Assembly: GCA_963787135.1 (NCBI GenBank)
Contig: CAWBBW010000007.1
Span: 62,001 to 126,000 of the forward strand
Reading direction: 5' to 3'
Length of the DNA: 64,000 nt
DNA from: Roseiarcus sp963787135
GTDB lineage: Bacteria; Pseudomonadota; Alphaproteobacteria; Rhizobiales; Beijerinckiaceae
Numbering within the stretch: position 1 is the stretch's first letter; each line of letters begins with the position of its first letter. Below the pieces are notes generated by a model. The model saw only the letters and a list, made by a program, of their open reading frames with translations. It was not told the origin of the DNA and searched no databases. Both the position numbers and the translations under genes were made by a program. This document shows, in pieces, positions 9,036 through 17,419 of this stretch.

Positions 9036-10058
9036 CTATGCTTTGGCGAAGGACTCCTGGCGGAAGACTTCGCCGGTCGTCATGATCGCCCAGCAGATTC
9101 TCGCCAGCTTGTTGGCGAGCGCCACCGCGACCAGGCGCTCCGGCTTTCTCGCCCTCAACGCGGCGATCCATTCGGCAAGGGGGCCTTTGTGTTTGCTGGC
9201 GACCCGCAGCGCCGACCTTGATCCCACCACAAGCATCTTGCGGATGTACTGGTTGCCCTGCTTGGTGATCGCGCCGAGTTTGGCCTTGCCGCCGCTCGAG
9301 TTCTGCCTCGGGGTCAGACCCAGCCAAGCTGCGAAGTCGCGTCCCGACTCGAACACGCCCGGGTCGGGAACGCTGGCCGTGATCGCCGAGGCGATCAGCG
9401 GGCCGACGCCGGGAATCCGATCGAGCAGCTGTCCCGTCGCGCTTCTGGCGTTGGCCCGGGCGATTTTTTTCTCCGCCGCGTCGATCGATCGATCAAGCCC
9501 TTCCAGATGCGCGGCCAGGAGCTTCGCCGTCTCTCTCGCTTCTTCCGGCAGAGATGCATCCTTGTCCGCCAGCTCGAGCAGTTCGTCGACGCGGCTGATG
9601 CCCTTGGCGACGACGAGGCCGAACTCCGCCAGATGGCCGCGCAGCGCATTGACGCTCATCGTGCGCTGCTTGACCATCAACTCGCGGGTCTTGTGCAGCA
9701 TCAGCACAGCCTGCTGATCCGCGCTCTTGATCGGCACGAACCTCATGTCGGGGCGCGACATCGCCTCGCAGATCGCTGCCGCGTCAAGCGCGTCGTTCTT
9801 GCCCCGCTTGACATAGGGCTTGATGTAGGCCGGAGGCATCAACACGACCTCGTGCCCCATCGCGACAAGCTCGCGCGCCCAAAAATGCGCTGAGCCGCAA
9901 GCCTCCATGCCGATGCGGCAGGGTGCGATCCGGGCAAAAAAAGCGCGCATCTTCGACCGGGTCAATTTGCGACTCATCGCCGAGCCGTCGGCCCGCAGTG
10001 CATGAATCTGCAAGTAGTTCTTGCCCAAATCGACGCCAATTCTGATAAACTTATCCAT
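9036..10058 (-). CDS. IS110-family transposase (IS1111 group)
   Basis: A 340-residue DEDD transposase that seems intact. The RuvC-like catalytic residues are visible as D10 (IGVDLG), E52 (GMEACG), D89 and D92 (KNDALDAAA). The C-terminal Tnp domain has IPGVGPLIAS and GLTPRQNSSGGK, where a Ser is the expected nucleophile, then ITKQGN. The short length fits the IS1111 group. The only gene between the subterminal repeats. Confidence 0.93.
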   Translation of the reverse strand: MDKFIRIGVDLGKNYLQIHALRADGSAMSRKLTRSKMRAFFARIAPCRIGMEACGSAHFWARELVAMGHEVVLMPPAYIKPYVKRGKNDALDAAAICEAMSRPDMRFVPIKSADQQAVLMLHKTRELMVKQRTMSVNALRGHLAEFGLVVAKGISRVDELLELADKDASLPEEARETAKLLAAHLEGLDRSIDAAEKKIARANARSATGQLLDRIPGVGPLIASAITASVPDPGVFESGRDFAAWLGLTPRQNSSGGKAKLGAITKQGNQYIRKMLVVGSRSALRVASKHKGPLAEWIAALRARKPERLVAVALANKLARICWAIMTTGEVFRQESFAKA

Positions 10059-10117
10059 GGACGGTCTCCCCGGTGGTGGCCCTCAGCGGCCGTCTTGGCA
10101 CTTGATGCCGTTTGGGT

Positions 10118-10130
10118 GGGGCCGTCCACA
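10118..10130 (-). repeat. IS subterminal inverted repeat, transposase-start side
   Basis: GGGGCCGTCCACA on the plus strand, exact reverse complement of 8763-8775. It lies about 60 bases upstream of the transposase ATG. Confidence 0.85.
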
Positions 10131-10269
10131 CCATCATTTCCGGGTCCGGGTTTCCAATTTTATGGGTTTATGGGCCACCGGTCCACCGATTACAGGACGT
10201 TGACTTCTGGGCGCCCCTCCGCGTTTACAGGTAGTTATCTCCGTCAGTTCATATTCAGAATGAGATAAC

Positions 10270-10300
10270 GCTCGCATCAATTTGAGAAATCGATGCGAGC
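10270..10300 (-). terminator. Stem-loop downstream of argC
   Basis: Nine-base perfect arms GCTCGCATC and GATGCGAGC enclose a 13-base loop, starting about eight bases after the corrected argC stop at 10309. There is no clear T run on the minus strand, only GTTAT, so it may be a weak or Rho-assisted terminator or a 3' end stabiliser. Confidence 0.45.
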
Positions 10301-10308
10301 GACACGTC

Positions 10309-11227
10309 TCAGCCTCGCCCCAGCATCAGCATCAGGTTCTGCACCGCCGCGCCCGAGGCGCCCTTGCCGAGATTGTCGAACTTGGCGACGAGCAGCGCCT
10401 GGCGGCGCGTCTCGTTGGCGAAAACATGGATCTCGATATCGTTCGTGCCATTGAGCGATTCCGGCTCGATGCGCGTCGGGGCCGCCGGCGGCCGCGACGT
10501 GGAAATGCTGCTGCCCGCGGTAGTGCTTCTCGAAAACCGCGCGCAGGTCCGAAAGCGTCGGCTTGGCCGGCAACGGGTCGAGATGCAGCGGAATGCTGAC
10601 CAGCATGCCCTGCCGGAAATTGCCGACCGAGGGCGCGAAGATCGGCCGCGCGGCGAGCCCCGAATAAAGCTGGATTTCGGGCATGTGCTTGTGCTCGAGG
10701 CCGAGCGCATAAAGCTCGAAGGCAGGCGCGCGGCCGGTCTCGTAAGCCTCGATCATCGACTTGCCGCCGCCGGAATAGCCGCTGACCGAACTGATCGAGA
10801 CGCCAATGTCCCTTGCGATGAGCCCGGCGTCGACCAGCGGGCGCAGGAGCGCGATCGCCCCGGTCGCGTGGCAGCCGGGATTGCTCACTTTTCTGGCCTT
10901 GGCGACGGCTTCGCCCTGCCCGGCGACGAGCTCCGGGAAGCCGTAGGTCCATCCCGGCGCCACCCGGTGGGCCGAGGAGGCGTCGATCACGCGCGGGGCG
11001 TCGTCGCCCATCGAGTGGATAAGATGCGCCGCCTCCTTCGCCGCCTCGTCCGGCAGGCAGAGGATCACGACGTCGACGTCGCCGTAGAGCTTCCGCTTGG
11101 CGGCCGGATCCTTGCGCGCCTCGGGCGGCAGGCTAGCCAGCTTGACGCCGGAAACATCCGCAAGTTTGTCGCGAATCTGCAGGCCCGTCGTGCCCGCCTC
11201 GCCGTCGATGAAGATCGTCGCCGTCAT
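10309..11227 (-). pseudogene. argC: N-acetyl-gamma-glutamyl-phosphate reductase ArgC, frameshifted
   Basis: NADPH-dependent reductase of the third step of arginine synthesis. The N-terminal 245 residues read normally: EAGTTGLQIR nucleotide-binding segment, catalytic Cys in NPGCHATG, GYSGGGK, and the HKHMPEI block. Near 10488, in a GGCGGCCCC run, the frame shifts; the other frame continues PTRIEPESLNGTNDIEIHVF and finishes FDNLGKGASGAAVQN, which is the normal ArgC end, with a stop at 10309. Corrected length about 305 residues fits the short ArgC form. Because arginine synthesis is rarely lost and both parts are well conserved, a consensus error is more likely than a dead gene. Confidence 0.85.
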
Positions 11228-11399
11228 GATCGCCTCGTGAAGCCCCTAATCCGAAACAAGTCGCTCGCGCAGATATGCGCCAGGTCAGCGTCGGCGGGGT
11301 CGGAGGGGCGAGCAAGCGATCATGGCGCGCTCTTTGATCCAAACCGCAGTCATCGTCAAGGCGCGTTATAGTATCGTGCACCATCTGGACATACTTCCG

Positions 11400-11410
11400 T
11401 ACCAGTGGTA
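11400..11410. promoter_or_regulatory. Palindrome upstream of vapBC, candidate operator
   Basis: TACCAGTGGTA is a perfect palindrome around a central base, 11 bases before the antitoxin ATG at 11422. VapB-type ribbon-helix-helix proteins usually bind such short palindromes to repress their own operon. A TATAGT hexamer at 11367-11372 could be the -10 element. Confidence 0.45.
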
Positions 11411-11421
11411 TGGTTTGCCAT

Positions 11422-11649
11422 ATGAAGACGACGCTCAACATCGACGAGACGGTCATGGCCGAACTCAAGCGCGCGGCTGCACGGCAGGGGCGGACAATGT
11501 CCGACCTGGTCGAGACTGCGCTGCGAAACCTGCTTGCGGCTCAAAAGAAACCGGCCGCGCTCCCGCCGCTGCCGACCTTCCGCGGCGGCGGCGCCCTGGT
11601 CGACATCGCGGACCGGGACGCCCTGTATCAGGCGATGGAAGGCCGCTAG
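11422..11649 (+). CDS. vapB: VapB-type ribbon-helix-helix antitoxin
   Basis: The 75-residue protein has an N-terminal ribbon-helix-helix fold (MKTTLNIDETVMAELKRAA, then GRTMSDLVETALRNLL) for DNA binding and dimerisation, and a C-terminal tail with a hydrophobic segment (FRGGGALVDIADRDALY) that would wrap the toxin. ATG at 11422 is chosen over the ATG at 11410 because the RHH strand begins there and the earlier start lies in the palindrome. Only three bases separate it from vapC, as normal for the pair. Confidence 0.85.
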   Translation: MKTTLNIDETVMAELKRAAARQGRTMSDLVETALRNLLAAQKKPAALPPLPTFRGGGALVDIADRDALYQAMEGR

Positions 11650-11652
11650 AGG

Positions 11653-12096
11653 TTGCTGGTCGTCGACACCAACATTCTCGTCTACGCCGCGGACGCGGAT
11701 TCGCCGTGGCATGAGGAGGCGCACGACTGGATCGAGCGGCGCCGCAGCGAGCCGGACGCTTGGTACGTGACCTGGTCGATCCTCTACGAATTCATGCGGG
11801 TGACGACTTACCCTCGCGTGATGAGGAAGCCCTGGAAGGCGACCCAGGCGATGACGTTCCTGTCTGCGCTTTTGGCGTCTCCGGGGCTTTCCGTTCTTGT
11901 CGCGACCGAGCGTCACGCCGACGTCGCGGCCCAAGTGGTCGCGGAGCTTCCCTGGCTCGCCGGAAATCTCATTCACGATGCGCATACCGCCATCCTCATG
12001 CGCGAGCACGGCGTCAGCCGCATTTGCACCCGCGACGCGGATTTCCACCGTTTTCCCTTCGTCCAAGTCGTCGATCCCTTGCGTAGGACGGATTGA
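11653..12096 (+). CDS. vapC: VapC-type PIN domain ribonuclease toxin
   Basis: A 147-residue PIN domain. The metal-binding acidic residues are visible: D in VVDTNILVYA at the N-terminus, E in YEFMRV, D in NLIHDAHTA, and D in ICTRDADFHRF. It starts with TTG at 11653, three bases after the VapB stop. Cleaves RNA, usually tRNA or rRNA, when free of antitoxin. All catalytic residues are present, so it should be active. Confidence 0.88.
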   Translation: MLVVDTNILVYAADADSPWHEEAHDWIERRRSEPDAWYVTWSILYEFMRVTTYPRVMRKPWKATQAMTFLSALLASPGLSVLVATERHADVAAQVVAELPWLAGNLIHDAHTAILMREHGVSRICTRDADFHRFPFVQVVDPLRRTD

Positions 12097-12156
12097 TCCA
12101 CGTAGGCGGCCACTGGCATAGGCGCGCCAATTGGGCGCAGCTTCAGCGTTCACAGC

Positions 12157-12525
12157 GCCCAATGCCTTAATGAGCGCTTCGTTGAACTGATCGGGCTCCT
12201 GAATTTGCGGCGCGTGGCCGGCGTCGGGGAATTCGATCAGCGTGCTGCCTCGAATGGCGGCGTGGGTTGTTTGCGCAAGTTCCGGATAATGCCCTAGGCG
12301 GGCGCGAACCTCGGGCGGGGCAACGTCCTTGCCGATCGCGATCGTGTCACTGTCGCCGATCATGAGCAGCGTCGGAACCCGGATCAGCGGAAACCCGTAG
12401 ACGACGGGCTCGGTATAGATCATGTCGTCAATCAGCCCGGCGTTTCGCGCGACGATGTCGCGCCCCGATCCTTGAGCGAGACCGGTGAGCATATCGACCG
12501 AGCGGTCGTAGGCTGGGCGCCATAC
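12157..12525 (-). pseudogene. C-terminal fragment of an alpha/beta hydrolase (partial duplicate)
   Basis: On the minus strand this stretch encodes about 120 residues nearly identical to the C-terminal third of the intact hydrolase at 16397-17419 (for example GLAQGSGRDIVARNAGLIDD and VPTLLMIGD). Nucleotide similarity begins at 12157 (matching 16408) and ends abruptly near 12525. The catalytic Asp and His of the triad are included but the nucleophile Ser and the signal peptide are missing, so it cannot be active. A remnant of a duplication or rearrangement. Confidence 0.85.
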
Positions 12526-12559
12526 ATAGACGCGCCCTGCGACTTTTTCCGACCGCAAA

Positions 12560-12693
12560 ACCGTCGCCCGCGACAACGAGCGGGGCGAACGCACCGTCCG
12601 GCTGGAGGAGATCTGGGTCGATCGGCTCGGGGCGATGCGGGAGCCGGACGAGGCTATTCGGGGGTCATCTTGCGGATTGCGGCTCAGAAATAG
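12560..12693 (+). pseudogene. Remnant of a small conserved protein family
   Basis: The frame reads DNERGERTVRLEEIWVDRLG and AMREPDE, then shifts by one base to YSGVILRIAAQK and a stop at 12693. A homologous broken copy lies at 62740-62930 (EANERGERTA, stop, LEEVWVDRLG). The intact family seems to be about 80 residues. I recall similar short proteins near mobile regions in Hyphomicrobiales, but the function is unknown to me. Confidence 0.6.
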
Positions 12694-12700
12694 AAGGGCG

Positions 12701-12844
12701 TCAGTCCCGGCCTTTACGCTGTTCGGCTTGACGGCGGTACCATGTCCGCTCTGACATTTCGAGTTTCAGCCAAGGTTTCTTGGCTTCGATGGTTCGGACG
12801 CGGTCCTCGATCCGGGGCCGGCCTTTTTTGGGAAGTCGTGTCAT
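12701..12844 (-). CDS. Short basic protein with an RTWYRRQ-type motif
   Basis: A 47-residue open frame from ATG at 12844 to TGA at 12701. It is strongly basic, with KKGRPRIEDRVRT at the N-terminus and W-L-K-L-(E)-MS-E-RTWYRRQAEQR at the C-terminus. The S-x-RTWYRR motif resembles short helix-turn-helix-like segments in small proteins of alphaproteobacterial mobile regions. A DNA- or RNA-binding role is inference. It lies on the opposite strand to the remnant just before it. Confidence 0.5.
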   Translation of the reverse strand: MTRLPKKGRPRIEDRVRTIEAKKPWLKLEMSERTWYRRQAEQRKGRD

Positions 12845-12861
12845 CAGCCTAACCGGCGGCG

Positions 12862-13134
12862 TCAGATCTGTGGCTCCAACCTCCGCCCCGGAGTTTGGCG
12901 CAGGCGGATCAGGTTCTCGTTGATCTCGATCAAGAGGCTGAGCAGGCCGAACAGCGCGACGAGGCCGAATGCGCCGAGGACGATCTCAGCGATCAACATC
13001 CAGCTGACGCCGGTGCCGATGTTTTTGCCAGCACTAGCCGTCATGGCGATCACGATAGCGCCAGCAATCAGCGACAGGATGATCTGAAGATCGAGCAGAA
13101 CTTTCATGAGCCCGATGATGAAGTGGCGAAGCAT
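12862..13134 (-). CDS. Small membrane protein, DUF4282-like
   Basis: A 90-residue protein with two hydrophobic segments (about residues 12-36 and 50-75) ending in LLIEINENLIRLRQ, which resembles the end of DUF4282 proteins. ATG at 13134 has GAGG eight bases upstream and is preferred to the ATG at 13182. Function is unknown. Confidence 0.7.
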   Translation of the reverse strand: MLRHFIIGLMKVLLDLQIILSLIAGAIVIAMTASAGKNIGTGVSWMLIAEIVLGAFGLVALFGLLSLLIEINENLIRLRQTPGRRLEPQI

Positions 13135-13422
13135 TCCGGTGTCCTCAGTAATTCGGCGGGCGGGATTGCGCTCTGTCATCAATCTGGCACTGGTCCGGCA
13201 CTGGGTCCGGCGATCTTAGGCAAAAACTTGTCCGGGAAGGCCATAAACCAAGCGCGTTTAAGGTCGCGTCTCGCTGCCGGACCAGACCTCGCCGAGGTCG
13301 CCGACACGAAGCGGCCTCCGATCTTGTTTTGTTCATCGCGCCAGTGGAGGCTTGCTCCGCCTTTCTAGGTCGCCCACGTGGATAATAGGGAACTGGTCCC
13401 GTCTGACATTTGGAGAACCGAC
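13135..13422. other. Intergenic region without a recognised gene
   Basis: About 290 bases between a small membrane protein gene and a possible leader ORF. Minus-strand codons near 13195-13270 spell a short plausible stretch (AWFMAFPDKFLP) but there is no supporting start, so no gene is called. Confidence 0.4.
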
Positions 13423-13497
13423 ATGAGCAAGACCACGACCGGATCAACTTCAGATGGAAGGAGGCGGCTTCAGCCGCCTTTTTTCGTGCCCCTGTGA
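13423..13497 (+). CDS. Possible 24-residue leader peptide overlapping a terminator
   Basis: ATG at 13423 follows GGAG by seven bases. The short frame MSKTTTGSTSDGRRRLQPPF... ends at 13497. Its 3' half coincides with an intrinsic terminator hairpin (13462-13484), an arrangement known from attenuator leaders, though no run of regulatory codons stands out apart from three Thr and three Arg. It may simply be chance coding upstream of a terminator. Confidence 0.25.
   Translation: MSKTTTGSTSDGRRRLQPPFFVPL
13462..13484 (+). terminator. Intrinsic terminator
   Basis: Stem GGCGGC at 13463-13468, loop TTCA, GCCGCC, directly followed by six T at 13479-13484. A textbook Rho-independent terminator on the plus strand. 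There is no recognised gene immediately upstream, so it ends either a small RNA or the 24-residue frame that covers it. Confidence 0.75.
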
Positions 13498-13757
13498 TGT
13501 CCTATTGCGTCCTTGCCGTCTCTTTCTGCCTACAACGCAAAGCCCCGCCGGCGTCGGCGTGGCGCGTCCCACCGACACACCGCAGCGTCGCCGCACGCCC
13601 GACGAAGTGAATGGCCTGCATTAGCAGCTTCTGGGCCGCGCTGACAAGGGCGCCCAGCCCCGTTCGGCTATGACCTGACCCGAAAATTGGCGGGCGCGGT
13701 AAGACGCTCCGCCCTTGGCTCTAGGGGCGCGCGGCGTCCCGCAGAAGGAAACAAGAA

Positions 13758-14018
13758 ATGAGAAACCCGGTCATAATCGCATTCTTGCTAGCCAGCAGCG
13801 CATTCCTGCCAGCCAGCAGCGCAGCAAACGCAGACACGCCTGCCGAAATAGCAGCTTTCAGTTGCGGCGCAACCATTGCTTCGCGAACCCTCGTTGACGT
13901 TCTGCCCAAAACCCAGGAAAATGAAGCAATGCTGAAACAGATGGCACGCGGAACCGAGGAATGCTTGAAGCTTTACCCGGGAACGTCCAAAAAGCTGATT
14001 GAAACCCTCATGAACTGA
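13758..14018 (+). CDS. Small secreted protein of unknown function
   Basis: 86 residues. ATG at 13758 has AGGAAA upstream. Residues 1-25 form a signal peptide (IIAFLLASSAFLPASSAANA) with a cleavage site near ANA/DTP. The mature part has two Cys (FSCGATIAS and EECLKLYP), which could form a disulfide in the periplasm. No domain recognised. Confidence 0.65.
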   Translation: MRNPVIIAFLLASSAFLPASSAANADTPAEIAAFSCGATIASRTLVDVLPKTQENEAMLKQMARGTEECLKLYPGTSKKLIETLMN

Positions 14019-14047
14019 ACCAAGCCGTCGCTCGGAGGGCATGGCGG

Positions 14048-14272
14048 ATGAGGATCGTCTTCTTCGCTGCCGCGCTCATCGTCGGCGCTTCCTCGCCTCA
14101 ACGCGCTACGCCAGGACGGCGTAGACATCAGCGACAGTCATCGTCAGACTGGCTCGGTTGCGCGTCGTCCAGCACTGCGGGGCCGGGACCGGAGCTGCAG
14201 GCGGCGCGCAGTCGACTTCCGGAGACTTCCCTGCGGAGCAGGCTTCTGGCGAATCTGCCCCATCAAACGTGA
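14048..14272 (+). CDS. Possible small secreted protein, doubtful
   Basis: ATG at 14048 starts MRIVFFAAALIVGASS, a good signal-peptide-like start, 30 bases after the preceding secreted protein gene. The remaining residues are Ser/Pro/Arg-rich and have no recognisable pattern, so the frame may be broken after the signal peptide. Weakly supported. Confidence 0.3.
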   Translation: MRIVFFAAALIVGASSPQRATPGRRRHQRQSSSDWLGCASSSTAGPGPELQAARSRLPETSLRSRLLANLPHQT

Positions 14273-14377
14273 GGGCTTGCGGGCCAGCGATTAAATTTTC
14301 TGAATCTGCCTGCGAACTTGATTTCGCCCGCCGTCAGACTGCTAATAGTGGCCAACAGTCGGGGCGAAGAGTTCCGT

Positions 14378-15454
14378 ATGACCGAGGGCCGAACAGCGCG
14401 AGCGCTGCCGACGGTGACGGGATTCGCCGCAAAGCAGGCGATTGCGGCGCTGCGAAAGCGCGGGGTCGCTGCCGCCCCGCTACTGCGTCGTGCGGGGCTG
14501 TCTGAACGCGCTCTTGCAGGCGACTCTGATGCCCATCCGATGTCCGCCCTCGCGCAGGCAAAGGTGCTCGACTTCGCCGCAGAAGCGATGGAAGACAGCG
14601 CCTTCGGGCTGCATCTCGCCCTGCAGACTGATCCACGCGATGCAGGGATATTTTTCTATGTCGCGTCAGGCGCAAAGAATCTCGGCGAGGCGCTGTCGCT
14701 CTTTGCGCGCTACTTCCGGATCGTCAACGAGGCGGTGCGCCTCCGACTGACCCAAGCGCCAGCTGGGACAGCTGTCGAGGTCGAGTTTGTCGGCCTTCCG
14801 AGGCATGAGGTCAGGCAGAACGCCGAGTTCGGAATTGCCGTGATCTTGAAGGCTCTTCGCGAGATCACAGGCCGCAATATTCGCCCGGAGCGAGTGGCGT
14901 TCGCGCATCCGCGCAATGCCGACCTTCGCGAGTTCGAGCGATTTTACGGCTGCCCCGTCGAGTTCGGTCGAGCCGCGAACGAGGGCGTGTCATCGGACCT
15001 GCTCAACTTTTCCAACGAGACACTCGCCATCCCGCTCATCACTGCGGACGCCAAACTGCTCGAAGCGCTGCAACCCTTTTGCGATATGGCCGCCAAGGAA
15101 CGAAACACATCGGCAGGGACGCTACGGGCTGCGGTCGAAAATGAAGTGGAAAAGTTGCTGCCGCAAGGCAAGGCGAACGCGCGCGCGGTGGCGAAAGCGT
15201 TAGCGCTGAGCGTCCGCACGCTCTCACGAAGGCTGGCCGACGAGGGTACTGCCTACGCGGAGGTGGTCGATCAGTTGCGGCGAAGCCTCGCGCTCCAGTA
15301 CCTGAAGGAACCGGGCATGTCGCTTTCGCAGATCGCGTGGCTGCTTGGCTACGAAGGGTCGACGTCGTTCAATCACGCATTCAAGCGGTGGACGGGGCGC
15401 TCGCCGTCTGCTGCACGCAACCAGAAGCAGCTTCCGCCGCTTGCTCCGACCTGA
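14378..15454 (+). CDS. AraC-family transcriptional regulator
   Basis: 358 residues from ATG at 14378 (GAAGAG upstream). Residues about 20-205 look like the arabinose-binding-type N-terminal domain found in OruR/VirS-like AraC proteins. The C-terminal 90 residues are two helix-turn-helix units: RAVAKALALSVRTLSRRLADEG and LSQIAWLLGYEGSTSFNHAFKRWTG with the typical GYEGSTSF and P.A.R ending. An upstream ATG at 14318 would add 20 unlike residues. The target is unknown; the hydrolase gene at 16.4-17.4 kb is a possible one. Confidence 0.9.
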   Translation: MTEGRTARALPTVTGFAAKQAIAALRKRGVAAAPLLRRAGLSERALAGDSDAHPMSALAQAKVLDFAAEAMEDSAFGLHLALQTDPRDAGIFFYVASGAKNLGEALSLFARYFRIVNEAVRLRLTQAPAGTAVEVEFVGLPRHEVRQNAEFGIAVILKALREITGRNIRPERVAFAHPRNADLREFERFYGCPVEFGRAANEGVSSDLLNFSNETLAIPLITADAKLLEALQPFCDMAAKERNTSAGTLRAAVENEVEKLLPQGKANARAVAKALALSVRTLSRRLADEGTAYAEVVDQLRRSLALQYLKEPGMSLSQIAWLLGYEGSTSFNHAFKRWTGRSPSAARNQKQLPPLAPT

Positions 15455-15538
15455 TCCGAGTTCGTCGGGACGCGGTATGGCGCAAGAAGGCAGAAATCTG
15501 GCGCGCGCTCATAGGCTGGCGGTGAGCCTCCCCTCTAT

Positions 15539-15814
15539 TTGACTCCGCCAACGGCTGGCGCTTTGCCAAGGGCCGGGGACAACACTTTGAAGCTCGAACT
15601 CGACGAACAGGAGCGCCGAGCGGTCGGCAGGTCGCTGTTAGATCGCAAGGCGCTCCTGATCGAGAACGCCGAAGACACGACAAAGCCCAGAGCCGTGCGG
15701 CGGTCGGGGTCACTTGAGCTCAAGGTTATCGCATCGGTCCTGCGAAGGCTGCGTGCAGCGAACGGACCTCGCAACATAACCAAGTCGACGGCGCGGATAT
15801 CGCGAGACAAATGA
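15539..15814 (+). CDS. Hypothetical protein
   Basis: Up to 91 residues; the credible part begins near the TTG at 15587 (GGGG about ten bases upstream) and reads LKLELDEQERRAVGRSLLDR, then KALLIENAEDTTKP and SGSLELKVIASVLRRLRA. It is charged, helical and has codon use like real genes. No function can be assigned. It follows the AraC gene on the same strand. Confidence 0.5.
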   Translation: MTPPTAGALPRAGDNTLKLELDEQERRAVGRSLLDRKALLIENAEDTTKPRAVRRSGSLELKVIASVLRRLRAANGPRNITKSTARISRDK

Positions 15815-15995
15815 GCAACGGCGACTGAGGAAGGAGAGTTTCCCTGCAGCATGTGGGACGCATGGGGCCCCGACGCCGACTGACAGCCGGCCTCGCGGAG
15901 CGCGGTTGAACTGGCCTGAAATAATGGCGGATTGGCATGCACGGACAAAACGTAAGGCCTGTTGAAAGCTAAGCCTGCTGCGCAGGAGATAGATC

Positions 15996-16349
15996 ATGAA
16001 ACGCAAGACCATTGCCCCGCTGGTTCGCGCAGCATGCCAGAGCAATATCGAAGAAGGCATCGCGACGACCCCAAAGACCATCGACTACGCGCGCCTCGGC
16101 GTCGTGGCGTGCGAAGCCTTCGCGGAAGGACCGGCATCGTTGCTCGACTTCATCCGGACGACGCTGTCAATCGCCGCAAAGGTGCATGCTAAGCAAAGCG
16201 CAGCGCACGGCAATCAGCCCGAACCGCTCGAACTCGTGCGCCCCATTGTCCCAAGCGCTACACTGACCACAAAGGGGTGTCACGTCGAGCAGCGCCCGCT
16301 TTTCAGGTCGGCGTTTCGTACGGGGACCTGCGTGTTGTGGCCCACTTGA
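15996..16349 (+). CDS. Hypothetical protein
   Basis: 117 residues from ATG at 15996, which has AGGAG eight bases upstream. The first 70 residues look like a real helical protein (IEEGIATTPKTIDYARLGVV and FAEGPASLLDFIRTTLSIAA). The last 40 are less regular and may come from a frame change. No domain recognised. Confidence 0.5.
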   Translation: MKRKTIAPLVRAACQSNIEEGIATTPKTIDYARLGVVACEAFAEGPASLLDFIRTTLSIAAKVHAKQSAAHGNQPEPLELVRPIVPSATLTTKGCHVEQRPLFRSAFRTGTCVLWPT

Positions 16350-16396
16350 CGGCCGAGGCGCCCCGATAGAGTTTTTGACCTTGGGGAGGCGCAACC

Positions 16397-17419
16397 TTAG
16401 CGGCTATTCGCGCCCAAGGCCCTGATCAGCGCGTCGTTGAACCGGTCGGGCTCCTGGATCTGCGGCGCGTGGCCGGCGTCGGGGAATTCGATCAGTGTGC
16501 TGCCTCGAATGGCGGCGTGCGCTGTTTGCGCGAGCTCCGGATAATGGCCAAGGCGGGCGCGAACCTCGGGCGGGGCGACGTCCTTGCCGATGGCGGTCGT
16601 GTCCCTGTCGCCAATCATCAGCAGCGTCGGCACCCGGATCAACGGAAATTCGCAGACGACCGGCTGGGTGTAGATCATGTCGTCGATCAGCCCGGCGTTT
16701 CGCGCGACGATGTCGCGGCCCGACCCTTGAGCGAGGCCGGCCAGCATCTCGACCCAGCGGTCGTAGGCCGGGCGCCATTCGCCCGCGTAATAGGTCGACT
16801 GCTCGTAGGCGCGGATGCGTTCCGCCGTCGTCGCCCGCTCGCGCGCGATCCACTGATCGACCGAAAGCGGCGGGACGCCGAGCGCCTTCCAGTCCTCGAG
16901 CCCGATCGGATTGACGAGAACGAGCATCGCGACGTCGTCCGGGTACATGAGCGCGTAGCGCGCCGCCAGCATTCCGCCGGTCGAGTGGCCGATCAGCAGG
17001 ATCTTTCGGATACCCAGCGACTCGAGCAGCGCGTGCGTGTTCTCGGCGAGCGCCTGGAAGCTGTACTGATAGCGCTCGGGTTTGGTCGACTTGCAGAAGC
17101 CGATCTGATCCGGCGCGATCACGCGGTAGCCGTGGTCGGCGAGCGCTCGAATCGTCACCTCCCAGGTCGCGGCGCAGAAATTCTTGCCGTGAAGAAGGAC
17201 CGCCGTCGCGCCGTTCGGCGCCGTGGCCGGGGCCACATCCATGTAGCGCATGGTCATGGCCTCGCCCTGGGACGTGAAGGCGAAGTCCTTGACCGGCCAT
17301 GGATAGGCGAAGCCCTCGAGCTCCGGGCCGAAAGTCGGCGTCTCGGCAAGCGCCGGGGTCCCGGCGAGCAACAGTCCGAGGGCGACGCCGACGCCAAGAA
17401 TTGCTTGCTGAATTCCCAT
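16397..17419 (-). CDS. Secreted alpha/beta hydrolase
   Basis: 340 residues from ATG at 17419, which gives a clean signal peptide (AILGVGVALGLLLAGTPALA). An ATG at 17464 would add 15 residues. The alpha/beta fold shows the oxyanion region LLHGKNFCAATW, the nucleophile Ser in IGHSTGG, the acid in IGDRDTTAIG, and the His in DAGHAPQ. Likely a periplasmic esterase or lactonase-type hydrolase; the substrate is unknown. A truncated copy of its C-terminal third lies at 12157-12525. Confidence 0.88.
   Translation of the reverse strand: MGIQQAILGVGVALGLLLAGTPALAETPTFGPELEGFAYPWPVKDFAFTSQGEAMTMRYMDVAPATAPNGATAVLLHGKNFCAATWEVTIRALADHGYRVIAPDQIGFCKSTKPERYQYSFQALAENTHALLESLGIRKILLIGHSTGGMLAARYALMYPDDVAMLVLVNPIGLEDWKALGVPPLSVDQWIARERATTAERIRAYEQSTYYAGEWRPAYDRWVEMLAGLAQGSGRDIVARNAGLIDDMIYTQPVVCEFPLIRVPTLLMIGDRDTTAIGKDVAPPEVRARLGHYPELAQTAHAAIRGSTLIEFPDAGHAPQIQEPDRFNDALIRALGANSR

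Larger units (their letters stand above)
8763..10130. mobile_element. IS110-family insertion sequence, IS1111 group
   Basis: The element comprises one transposase gene (9036-10058, minus strand) between two perfect 13-base inverted repeats, TGTGGACGGCCCC at 8763-8775 and its complement at 10118-10130. Subterminal inverted repeats and a long non-coding stretch downstream of the transposase are features of the IS1111 group; the true tips should lie a few bases outside the repeats. No target duplication is obvious, as expected for this family. It lies between the metallophosphoesterase gene and argC. Confidence 0.85.

Noticed and set aside
11356..12594. 412-codon minus-strand frame
   Set aside because: Only its N-terminal third is real homology (the hydrolase fragment). 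The rest is antisense to vapC and vapB.
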